Made by a program: the position numbers and the translations under genes
Shown: positions 1-5,253 of the stretch, piece after piece
Layout of the letters: every line of letters starts with the position of its first letter
Numbering within the stretch: position 1 is the first letter of the stretch
Source of the DNA: Candidatus Cloacimonadota bacterium
GTDB taxonomy: Bacteria > Hydrothermota > E44-bin80
Assembly: GCA_004375785.1 (NCBI GenBank)
Contig: SOKM01000126.1
Coordinates: 1-5,736 of the forward strand
Direction: 5' to 3'
DNA length: 5,736 nt
The notes under the pieces: generated by a model
What the model was told of the DNA's origin: nothing
What the model saw: only the letters and a program-made list of their open reading frames with translations
Database searches by the model: none

Positions 1-1
1 T

Positions 2-49
2 AAAGATAGCTGGTACTGTGAAAAATGTGGTGCGGAACTTCTTCAATAA
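2..49 (+). CDS. C-terminal end of an upstream gene (zinc-ribbon-like tail), partial
   Basis: The window opens inside a reading frame that gives KDSWYCEKCGAELLQ and stops at TAA 47-49. The CEKCG motif followed by a short hydrophobic tail is what the second half of a small zinc ribbon (CxxC...CxxC) looks like at the end of a protein. The first CxxC pair would lie outside the window. No function can be assigned from 15 residues. The stop lies 34 bases before the next gene's ATG, so the two genes could share a transcript. No terminator is visible between them. Confidence 0.55.
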   Translation, partial: KDSWYCEKCGAELLQ

Positions 50-70
50 AAATTGAAAACAAAAAAAATA

Positions 71-79
71 AGAAGGTGA
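71..79 (+). promoter_or_regulatory. Strong Shine-Dalgarno for the surface-protein gene
   Basis: AGAAGGTGA is a near-complete match to the anti-Shine-Dalgarno complement (AAGGAGGTGA). Its AAGGTG core ends 5 bases before ATG 84. This fixes the start of the 711-residue protein. Confidence 0.75.
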
Positions 80-83
80 TATA

Positions 84-2219
84 ATGAAATCAAGAGATGT
101 TAAAAATTTGATTTTTCTGATTTTTGTTCTTTTACCCTTGTTTGTTTTTGCTGATTCCTGGATTCAGACAGACTGGAGCGGGGGAGATGGTTATCCACAG
201 TGGCAAGACCCAACGGGGTATTTTGAAGGAATTGGTGTAAACGGTTGGAGAGAACCTGGTTCCCTTACCCTTTTCGCACCCGACTTTGAGCATTTTTATT
301 CATTAGACTCAATGCCTGGTGCTCAAACAGTTTCTTCATTGTTTTCTGATAACCAGGAGAGATATTACGCGGGTTGTGGCTGGAATCAAGCAAGGCTTTT
401 TATTTCCTCCAATTTCGGCAATACCTGGGATTCAGTTACAACAACAAATTTTGGGGGTGATGAAGAAATTGATGCAATTCTTTTATCCTCGTTGAATACC
501 CTTTTTGTAGGCACTGGTATGTCCCCTGGCAGGATATGGTATAAGGAAACGGGAGACACAACTTGGTCCAGTAAAAATCTTACTGGTACAAATACCACTT
601 CAATTATCGAAACAATAGACCAGGATCTCTATGCATCAACAGCAGGAAATGGAGTTGTTTATAGGTCAACAAATTATGGTCTTGGCTGGTCTCAAACACC
701 AGGACAGCCGAAGATTGGCAATTATACTACTACTGCAATATATCAATTGTTCCAGGCAGAGAATGAGTTTCTCTACGCTGTTACAAAATGCTCGGATGGA
801 AATGGATGGGTATTCTTTTCAGATGATTTAGCGGCACACTGGGATACCTGTCATAGCCTTCCAACTACGGTGAAAGCTTTATATTCTATTTCTGAAGGAC
901 CAGGTAGTATACTTTTTATAGGGACGGGTGATACTGATGGTGATGTTTTTAAATCAACTGATCAGGGATACTCCTGGGAAATCTGTGAAGATTTACAAGA
1001 CGCACAGATCGTAAATGGGATTATAGTTGATAAAGATACATCTGTGTTTGCAGTTGCTAAAGTTTGTGACATTGAGAAGAAAGGTTTTATTGCTTCTGTT
1101 TTTCACTCTACTGATAAGGGACAAAGCTGGGTTTCTGTTAAACTTGATTCTACATACGCACCCACATCATTTTGGCAGACAAAGAAGGGTTTTCTCCTTG
1201 TTGGCACAGAAAAGAAGGCTGAGATATTCAAGTCTGCATATGTAGATTCAGGTTATCTTGTATCTTCGGTCTATGATGTAGGAACGGGGAATGGAAGTTC
1301 AAATTTCGATTCTATAATTACCTGGTCAGAAAATTTGAACGGTCAGAACCTTGCAATAAAGGTTAGAACGGATACTGTGGATTCTATGGCAGGTGCACTT
1401 TTTTGGGATTTATGTCCTTTAGCAACAAACGGAGAACCTCTTTCAAATCTAATCTCGGTGGATAATGGTCATAGATACATTCAATACAGGGTTGAACTTT
1501 CTACAGGTTCTATAGATTATTCATCTGAACTGATAGAGATTGAGATTAGATATTCCATAGATACAATTCCTCCACATATCGATACTGCATATGCGTCTGA
1601 CGGCAGTACGCCTGGATATGGGATAGATGCCGATGATTATGTTATTCTTATTTTTGATGATACTACCAATGAGCCACCTATCCCAAATACTGAAATAGAC
1701 ACTATTCTGGTTTTAAGCAGTGGTCATAGCTGGTGTGATATTAATGGTGATGTTCTAAGACATTGGTTATCTCCCGAAACACTTAAGATTTATTGGTCCC
1801 CTTTAAACGGTTTACCTACAGTTGAAGTTGGTGATACAATCTATCCTGATTCGTTTACAATAACAGACATACCCTGGGGAAATCCCTGTTTTAGCCCAAT
1901 CGTTCTAACCGGTAGTTTTGACCCTCCGGGTATTGCAGAAGGTGATTTACCTTCAAAATCTATTGAAAGAGTAACCGTCTTTCCGTCAATTTCACGAGCA
2001 AAAGTGAACATTAAACTCAATATAAAGAACGATTCCGACGTGAAAATAAACATCTTTGATATTTCAGGAAGATTAGTAAATAGAATTGTTGAGAGGAAAT
2101 ATTCAAAAGGGGTATATACCATCAACTGGTATAATAAAGAAAATTCATCAGGTATCTACTTCATTAAAACAGACATAAACAACAAATCCCATATAGACAA
2201 AGTAACAATAGTTAAATAA
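84..2219 (+). CDS. Secreted Asp-box (BNR) beta-propeller-like protein with type IX-like C-terminal sorting domain
   Basis: This 711-residue protein is predicted to be exported and surface-attached or released; its ligand or substrate is unknown. Residues 1-23 form a signal peptide: basic start, a hydrophobic core LIFLIFVLLPLFVFA, and likely cleavage after VFA23. Residues ~80-385 carry repeated Asp-box motifs SSNFGNTW (108-115), STNYGLGW (195-202), STDQGYSW (291-298) and STDKGQSW (342-349), plus a degenerate one near 245-253, as in BNR/sialidase-type or Vps10-like propellers. Asp boxes are structural, so sialidase activity should not be assumed. Residues ~385-490 look like a beta-sandwich module ending in RYIQYRVEL..., and 495-615 look like an Ig-like module. 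Residues ~630-711 match the type IX (Por) sorting-domain pattern: a VFPS start, then INIFDISGRLV, GVYTINW, SGIYFIK and a final VTIVK. The usual YPNP turn is replaced by FPSI. No secretion-machinery genes are in view. Confidence 0.85.
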   Translation: MKSRDVKNLIFLIFVLLPLFVFADSWIQTDWSGGDGYPQWQDPTGYFEGIGVNGWREPGSLTLFAPDFEHFYSLDSMPGAQTVSSLFSDNQERYYAGCGWNQARLFISSNFGNTWDSVTTTNFGGDEEIDAILLSSLNTLFVGTGMSPGRIWYKETGDTTWSSKNLTGTNTTSIIETIDQDLYASTAGNGVVYRSTNYGLGWSQTPGQPKIGNYTTTAIYQLFQAENEFLYAVTKCSDGNGWVFFSDDLAAHWDTCHSLPTTVKALYSISEGPGSILFIGTGDTDGDVFKSTDQGYSWEICEDLQDAQIVNGIIVDKDTSVFAVAKVCDIEKKGFIASVFHSTDKGQSWVSVKLDSTYAPTSFWQTKKGFLLVGTEKKAEIFKSAYVDSGYLVSSVYDVGTGNGSSNFDSIITWSENLNGQNLAIKVRTDTVDSMAGALFWDLCPLATNGEPLSNLISVDNGHRYIQYRVELSTGSIDYSSELIEIEIRYSIDTIPPHIDTAYASDGSTPGYGIDADDYVILIFDDTTNEPPIPNTEIDTILVLSSGHSWCDINGDVLRHWLSPETLKIYWSPLNGLPTVEVGDTIYPDSFTITDIPWGNPCFSPIVLTGSFDPPGIAEGDLPSKSIERVTVFPSISRAKVNIKLNIKNDSDVKINIFDISGRLVNRIVERKYSKGVYTINWYNKENSSGIYFIKTDINNKSHIDKVTIVK

Positions 2220-2304
2220 CCAACTAAATCCAGACTTTAGACATAAGATATTAGACCAAAGACCCCCAAGGTTTTACTCATGCAAAATAATTTCAAATCC
2301 CAGC

Positions 2305-2419
2305 TAAGCTTTTCCTTACAATGAAATGTTTTATTACAGCGAAGCATTTTATCACAACAAAGTATTTTTTTTACAGTGAAAATATTTAATTACAGAGTAG
2401 CTTTTTCTTTAACCACAAA
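2305..2419 (+). repeat. Degenerate ~18-19-bp tandem repeat array 1, upstream of the NusG-like promoter
   Basis: About six imperfect units start at 2305, 2323, 2341, 2359, 2378 and 2397. The rough consensus is GAARYATTTTATTACARC; for example 2323-2340 reads GAAATGTTTTATTACAGC and 2341-2358 reads GAAGCATTTTATCACAAC. The last unit is longer and more diverged. The array ends 15 bases before the -35 box of the next gene. It belongs to the same family as the array in front of sat. It has no coding potential and its function is unknown. Confidence 0.7.
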
Positions 2420-2434
2420 CTTTGCTTTTCTTTG

Positions 2435-2465
2435 TTGACATTTAACACTATTTATGGTATATAAT
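2435..2465 (+). promoter_or_regulatory. Sigma-70-type promoter for the NusG-like gene
   Basis: A perfect TTGACA (-35) lies at 2435-2440. A perfect TATAAT (-10) lies at 2460-2465, with a 19-bp spacer. An overlapping TATATA at 2458-2463 would give the ideal 17-bp spacer. Either choice places the transcription start at about 2469-2473, essentially on the A of ATG 2471. The prediction assumes this organism's housekeeping sigma factor reads the standard consensus. Confidence 0.65.
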
Positions 2466-2470
2466 GTCCT

Positions 2471-2992
2471 ATGAATTCAAGAGATACGCTGAGCAGAGAA
2501 TGGTATGCTCTATATACAAAATCGCATTTCGAAAGAAAAGTTAACGATATTCTTTCAAAAAAGAAGATAACAACTTTTCTCCCTTTGAGGAGAGGAAAAG
2601 CAAGAATTGCAGGTTCTTTCAGGTTCACAAAAGTTCCTCTTTTTAGAAGTTACCTCTTCATAAATATCTCTCTTAACAGCCAGGAATATTACAATATACT
2701 CGATACAACGGGTGTTTCCTATATTGTGAAAAAGGGGAATATACCCTGTCCTGTTTCTTCCGAGATTATCGAATCGCTTCAAAATCTGGTTGAGAAAATG
2801 AGCTCTGAGGTAAGTGTTATCACGCAAATAAAAAGAGGGGAGAGGGTGAGGATAATAAAGGGTCCTTTAAGAGGGACAATCGGGGAGATGTTGAAGGTTG
2901 ACAATAGAAAGTATAAATTTGTTGTGAATGTAGGTATTCTTGGGAGGTCTGTCGAGGTTTTGATACCTCCAGAGTATGTTATTAGTATTTAG
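2471..2992 (+). CDS. NusG-family transcription antitermination paralog (UpxY/RfaH/LoaP-like)
   Basis: This 173-residue protein is expected to bind RNA polymerase and keep it elongating through a particular long operon. The N-terminal NGN domain (about 10-105) opens with the family hallmark EWYALYTKSHFERKV. It continues with an ITTFLPLRRGK segment, VPLFRSYLFI (55-64) and TTGVSYIVKKGNIPCPV (79-95), which is typical of specialised NusG paralogs rather than housekeeping NusG. The C-terminal KOW domain (about 120-173) has KRGERVRIIKGPLRGTIGEM. Length is normal for the UpxY-type group. A housekeeping nusG usually sits with secE and ribosomal protein genes; here the next genes are sat and cysC, which supports a pathway-specific role. 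No Shine-Dalgarno precedes ATG 2471, and the promoter places the mRNA start on or beside this codon. No alternative in-frame start before W11 has a convincing ribosome-binding site. The first 15 bases nearly match those of the surface-protein gene. Confidence 0.85.
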   Translation: MNSRDTLSREWYALYTKSHFERKVNDILSKKKITTFLPLRRGKARIAGSFRFTKVPLFRSYLFINISLNSQEYYNILDTTGVSYIVKKGNIPCPVSSEIIESLQNLVEKMSSEVSVITQIKRGERVRIIKGPLRGTIGEMLKVDNRKYKFVVNVGILGRSVEVLIPPEYVISI

Positions 2993-3130
2993 TGGTTCGG
3001 ATGAGGGGTGGACATAAGTCTTTATTTTATGGTAGGATAGTTAGTGTAACACCATCCGAGAAAGCCGAAGGCTGTTTAAAATTTGCATATATGAGATTAA
3101 AGATAGGAGATGTAAGATATTGTAGGCACA

Positions 3131-3164
3131 GGGCCTGTCCTGAGCGAAGTCGAAGGATCAGCCC
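3131..3164. repeat. Interspersed palindromic element (TCCTGAGCGAAGTCGAAGGA core)
   Basis: Outer arms GGGC (3131-3134) and GCCC (3161-3164) and inner arms TCCT (3138-3141) and AGGA (3154-3157) are complementary and equally spaced, giving an imperfect stem with a three-base internal loop on each side. The core CCTGAGCGAAGTCGAAGG is recognised from memory as a palindrome scattered through intergenic DNA of many unrelated bacteria. Its GC content is well above that of the surrounding leader. It could act as a weak hairpin in RNA, but no T-run follows, so a simple terminator is unlikely. Confidence 0.6.
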
Positions 3165-3178
3165 CGAATAAGGTTGCA

Positions 3179-3275
3179 GCAAAGCGTTAGTTTACAACGG
3201 AAGTGTTAGTTACACAACACGCAAGTGCGTTTGTTTACAGCCGAAGGCGTTTATTTACAACGCAGTGTTCTAAAG
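3179..3275 (+). repeat. Degenerate ~19-21-bp tandem repeat array 2, directly upstream of sat
   Basis: Four full units start at 3181, 3200, 3221 and 3242, with a partial fifth at 3262. The rough consensus is GAAGYGTTWRTTTACAAC; for example 3242-3261 reads CGAAGGCGTTTATTTACAAC. Two units can fold by themselves: GTGTT 3203-3207 with AACAC 3216-3220, and GCGTT 3247-3251 with AACGC 3259-3263. The unit is recognisably the same as in array 1 (2305-2419). The array abuts the sat Shine-Dalgarno. It is open in the sat frame from GTG 3225, which explains an artificially long reading frame. Confidence 0.7.
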
Positions 3276-3282
3276 AAGGGAG
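3273..3282 (+). promoter_or_regulatory. Shine-Dalgarno deciding the sat start
   Basis: AAGAAGGGAG ends 5 bases before ATG 3288 and nothing comparable precedes the in-frame GTG at 3225. The 21 residues between them are translated repeat sequence, so ATG 3288 is taken as the start. Confidence 0.75.
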
Positions 3283-3287
3283 TTGTT

Positions 3288-4439
3288 ATGCTTTCAAGAC
3301 CGCATGGAAATAAACTTGTAAAAAGGATACTTCTCGGAGAAAAGAAAAAAGAGGTTATTGAAAAGAGTGCTGAATATACTAAAATTGCATTGGATGATGA
3401 GATGGTAAAAGATGTAAGAAATATAGCGAGGGGTATTTTTAGTCCACTTGAAGGATTTATGAATAAACTTGAGTTGGAAACGGTTGTAGATGAAATGCAA
3501 CTTCCCTCAGGTGTTGCCTGGACTATTCCGGTTATTCTGGACGTAGAAAAAGCGAAAGCAGATACCATTGAAATTGGTGAGCAGGTTTTGTTGACTGATA
3601 AAGCTGGAAATAATATTGCACTTCTTTTTGTTGAGGACAAATACAGATTTGATAAGGAAAAAATTGCAAAGAATGTCTTCGGCACTTCGGACAAAAGCCA
3701 CCCCGGTGTTAATGAAACATTTCAAAGGAAGGATTGCTTCCTTGGAGGGAAAATTGACCTTATCGATGATTCGAGGGAACCTTTCCCAGAATTTAACCTT
3801 GACCCGAGAGAAACAAGGGTGCTCTTTCGTGAGAAAGGTTGGAATACAGTTGTGGCATTTCAAACAAGGAATCCGATACACAGGGCCCACGAATACATTC
3901 AGAGATGTGCTCTTGAGGTGGTGGATGGTCTCTTTATAAATCCCTTAATGGGTAGAAAGAAGAAAGGTGATTTTAGGGATGAGATTATCCTTGAAAGTTA
4001 TAAGAAAATGATGAGTGATTTTTATCCGAAGGGGAGGGTGGTTATGAGTATCCTTCCAACAAGGATGCACTATGCGGGACCAAGAGAGGCAATACACCAT
4101 GCGATTATGAGGAAGAATTTTGGATGCACCCATTTTGTTGTTGGAAGAGACCATGCGGGTGTGGGAAAATTTTACGGCACCTTTGATGCTCAGAAAATGT
4201 TTGACAGGTTTCCTGACCTTGATATTGAACCGTTAAAATTTGAACATTCTTTTTACTGTAAAAAGTGTGTTTCAATTGCCACTGTAAAAACCTGTGGTCA
4301 TTCGGATGCTGACAGAATCAAACCGAGTGGAACAGTTATAAGAGAAATGATTTCAAAGAAAGAGTTTCCTCCTCCCGAAATAATGAGAGAGGAAATCTCT
4401 GAAATTCTGACTTCGTTTGATAACCCATTTGTTGAATAG
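3288..4439 (+). CDS. sat: Sulfate adenylyltransferase (ATP sulfurylase)
   Basis: This enzyme makes adenosine 5'-phosphosulfate (APS) and pyrophosphate from ATP and sulfate in the cytoplasm. From ATG 3288 it is 383 residues, the usual size of single-polypeptide bacterial and archaeal Sat. The N-terminal PUA-like domain (about 1-165) starts with RPHGNKLV and contains ARGIFSPLEGFM (48-58). The catalytic domain carries the nucleotide-binding motif QTRNPIHRAHE (192-202; Q192, N195, H198, H201) and GRDHAG (286-291). C324, C327, C336 and H338 (YCKKC...TCGH) form the zinc site seen in many Sat proteins of this type, followed by SGTVIREM. All key residues are present, so the protein should be active. 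The stop codon lies 8 bases before the cysC ATG and is part of the cysC ribosome-binding site, so the two are probably translationally coupled. With an APS kinase next door, the APS most likely feeds PAPS synthesis rather than dissimilatory reduction. A 240-bp sample (3841-4080) is about 42% GC. Confidence 0.95.
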   Translation: MLSRPHGNKLVKRILLGEKKKEVIEKSAEYTKIALDDEMVKDVRNIARGIFSPLEGFMNKLELETVVDEMQLPSGVAWTIPVILDVEKAKADTIEIGEQVLLTDKAGNNIALLFVEDKYRFDKEKIAKNVFGTSDKSHPGVNETFQRKDCFLGGKIDLIDDSREPFPEFNLDPRETRVLFREKGWNTVVAFQTRNPIHRAHEYIQRCALEVVDGLFINPLMGRKKKGDFRDEIILESYKKMMSDFYPKGRVVMSILPTRMHYAGPREAIHHAIMRKNFGCTHFVVGRDHAGVGKFYGTFDAQKMFDRFPDLDIEPLKFEHSFYCKKCVSIATVKTCGHSDADRIKPSGTVIREMISKKEFPPPEIMREEISEILTSFDNPFVE

Positions 4440-4442
4440 GAG
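4438..4442 (+). promoter_or_regulatory. Shine-Dalgarno of cysC overlapping the sat stop
   Basis: AGGAG overlaps the last two bases of the sat TAG and ends 5 bases before ATG 4448. The reading frame opens at GTG 4442, but that codon would overlap the ribosome-binding site itself, so ATG 4448 is preferred. The overlap implies coupled translation of sat and cysC. Confidence 0.75.
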
Positions 4443-4447
4443 TGTTT

Positions 4448-5059
4448 ATGGAGCATAAAGGCTTTACATTATGGTTTACTGGACTTTCCGGTTCAGGAAA
4501 ATCCGCAATTGCAGATGATGTTGCAAAGATTCTTGTTCACAGAAAGATGAAGGTTGAGAGACTTGATGGAGATATCGTAAGGCAGAGTCTTACGAAAGAC
4601 CTGGGTTTTTCAAAGGAAGACAGGGATAAAAACATAGAAAGGGTTACCTTCGTAGCGAAACTTCTTTCAAGAAATGGTGTAGCAACACTTGTTTCATTTA
4701 TTTCTCCTTACAGGGAAAAGCGGGATGCGGTAAGGAGTGTAATAGATAATTTTATAGAAGTTTATGCTAAATGTCAGCTTGAGGTTCTCATTGAAAGGGA
4801 TATCAAAGGGCTTTACAAAAAGGCATTAAATGGAGAGATAGAGAATTTCACAGGGGTTTCCGACCCCTATGAGGAGCCGGAGTATCCTGAAATAGTGGTT
4901 GAGACTGATAAGGAATCGCTTGAGGAATCTGTAAGTAAGGTAATCAGATGGCTTGAAACAAATGGGTATGTCCCTCCTGCGTGTGAAGAGGAAGAATTCA
5001 TTACGGAAATAGAGGAGGAAGAGATCAAGAAAAGGCTCGAAACCCTTGGATACCTTTAG
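4448..5059 (+). CDS. cysC: Adenylyl-sulfate (APS) kinase
   Basis: This enzyme phosphorylates the 3'-hydroxyl of APS with ATP to give PAPS, the donor for sulfotransferases and a substrate for assimilatory reduction. From ATG 4448 it has 203 residues. The Walker A P-loop is GLSGSGKS (12-19). Substrate and lid motifs follow in order: RLDGDIVR (38-45), DLGFSKEDRDKNIERV (51-66), FISPYREKRD (84-93), GLYKKA (121-126) and FTGVSDPYEEPE (134-145). These match the CysC family throughout and no catalytic motif is missing. Residues ~176-203 form a short tail with a run of acidic residues (CEEEEF...EIEEEEIKKRLETLGYL) beyond the usual kinase core; its role is unknown. The gene follows sat with an overlapping ribosome-binding site. 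No cysH, cysDN or sulfotransferase is visible, so the fate of PAPS is inferred only from the nearby NusG paralog, which suggests sulfated polysaccharide. Confidence 0.95.
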   Translation: MEHKGFTLWFTGLSGSGKSAIADDVAKILVHRKMKVERLDGDIVRQSLTKDLGFSKEDRDKNIERVTFVAKLLSRNGVATLVSFISPYREKRDAVRSVIDNFIEVYAKCQLEVLIERDIKGLYKKALNGEIENFTGVSDPYEEPEYPEIVVETDKESLEESVSKVIRWLETNGYVPPACEEEEFITEIEEEEIKKRLETLGYL

Positions 5060-5065
5060 TACTAA

Positions 5066-5100
5066 CAAGGATAAAGGATAAAGGTTAAAGGATAAAGTGT
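5066..5100 (+). repeat. 35-bp direct repeat, copy A
   Basis: The copy begins CAAGGATAAAGGATAAAGG and ends GGATAAAGTGT. It matches 5191-5225 at 34 of 35 positions. Inside it, GGATAAA-type 7-mers recur, so it is itself a short-period repeat. It starts 7 bases after the cysC stop. A hairpin terminator is not evident here. Confidence 0.85.
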
Positions 5101-5190
5101 GAAACAACAAAAAGAAACAAAGAAAGGAATATAGGATGAGAGAAAATAAAGAAAAAAGAGGAAAAGAAAAAGTACACCAATAAAATATCA
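5101..5190 (+). other. Purine-rich spacer with a vestigial short reading frame
   Basis: In 5101-5170, 63 of 70 bases are purines. An ATG at 5136, preceded by AAGGA (5124-5128), opens a 15-codon lysine/glutamate-rich frame ending at TAA 5181-5183. It mirrors the arrangement after copy B, where the repeat is followed by a purine-rich stretch and the real gene start. It may be the decayed remains of a duplicated gene leader. It is probably not a functional peptide. Confidence 0.4.
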
Positions 5191-5225
5191 CAAGGATAAA
5201 GGATGAAGGTTAAAGGATAAAGTGT
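5191..5225 (+). repeat. 35-bp direct repeat, copy B
   Basis: This copy differs from copy A at one base (GGATGAAGG instead of GGATAAAGG). It begins 125 bp after the start of copy A and ends 28 bases before the start codon of the four-helix-bundle gene, so it lies in that gene's leader. It is complementary to the inverted copy at 5688-5712. Confidence 0.85.
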
Positions 5226-5253
5226 AAAAAATAAAGAAAGAAAGGGGAGCACA

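Larger units (their letters stand above)
2993..3287 (+). other. 295-bp intergenic region / probable leader of sat-cysC
   Basis: This gap holds several non-coding elements and no convincing gene. CGGATG (2998-3003) and CATCCG (3053-3058) could pair across a 49-base loop, but this is weak. A short hairpin AGCC-GAA-GGCT lies at 3063-3073. An interspersed palindrome lies at 3131-3164. The second repeat array starts at 3179 and runs into the sat ribosome-binding site. No TTGACA/TATAAT-like pair with sensible spacing is apparent. sat may therefore be read through from the promoter at 2435, or from a promoter of unfamiliar type. Confidence 0.5.

Noticed and set aside
53..85. TTGAAA...TATAAT promoter in front of the surface-protein gene
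   Set aside because: The spacer is 21 bp and the -10 box overlaps the start codon. A strong Shine-Dalgarno explains the region better, so the gene is probably transcribed from further upstream.
2232..2263. Four AGAC tetramers at irregular spacing after the surface-protein gene
   Set aside because: Spacing is uneven and the intervening bases do not align. Likely low-complexity drift.
2998..3058. CGGATG/CATCCG hairpin as a terminator after the NusG-like gene
   Set aside because: Only six pairs across a 49-base loop, with no T-run. Too weak to call a terminator.
3001..3171. A 56-codon + strand open frame between the NusG-like gene and sat
   Set aside because: It has no ribosome-binding site, and its end (ACPERSRR) is a translation of the interspersed palindrome. 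This is a familiar type of false gene call.
3179..3275. CRISPR array
   Set aside because: Units are diverged from each other, tandem at 19-21 bp with no unique spacers, and no cas gene is present.
3225..3287. Upstream GTG start extending sat by 21 residues
   Set aside because: The extra residues are translated repeat sequence, and only ATG 3288 has a well-spaced Shine-Dalgarno.
3251..3694. Long minus-strand open frame opposite sat (and others opposite cysC and the purine-rich spacer)
   Set aside because: These are antisense shadows of well-supported + strand genes or of the polypurine tract. They lack recognisable domains.
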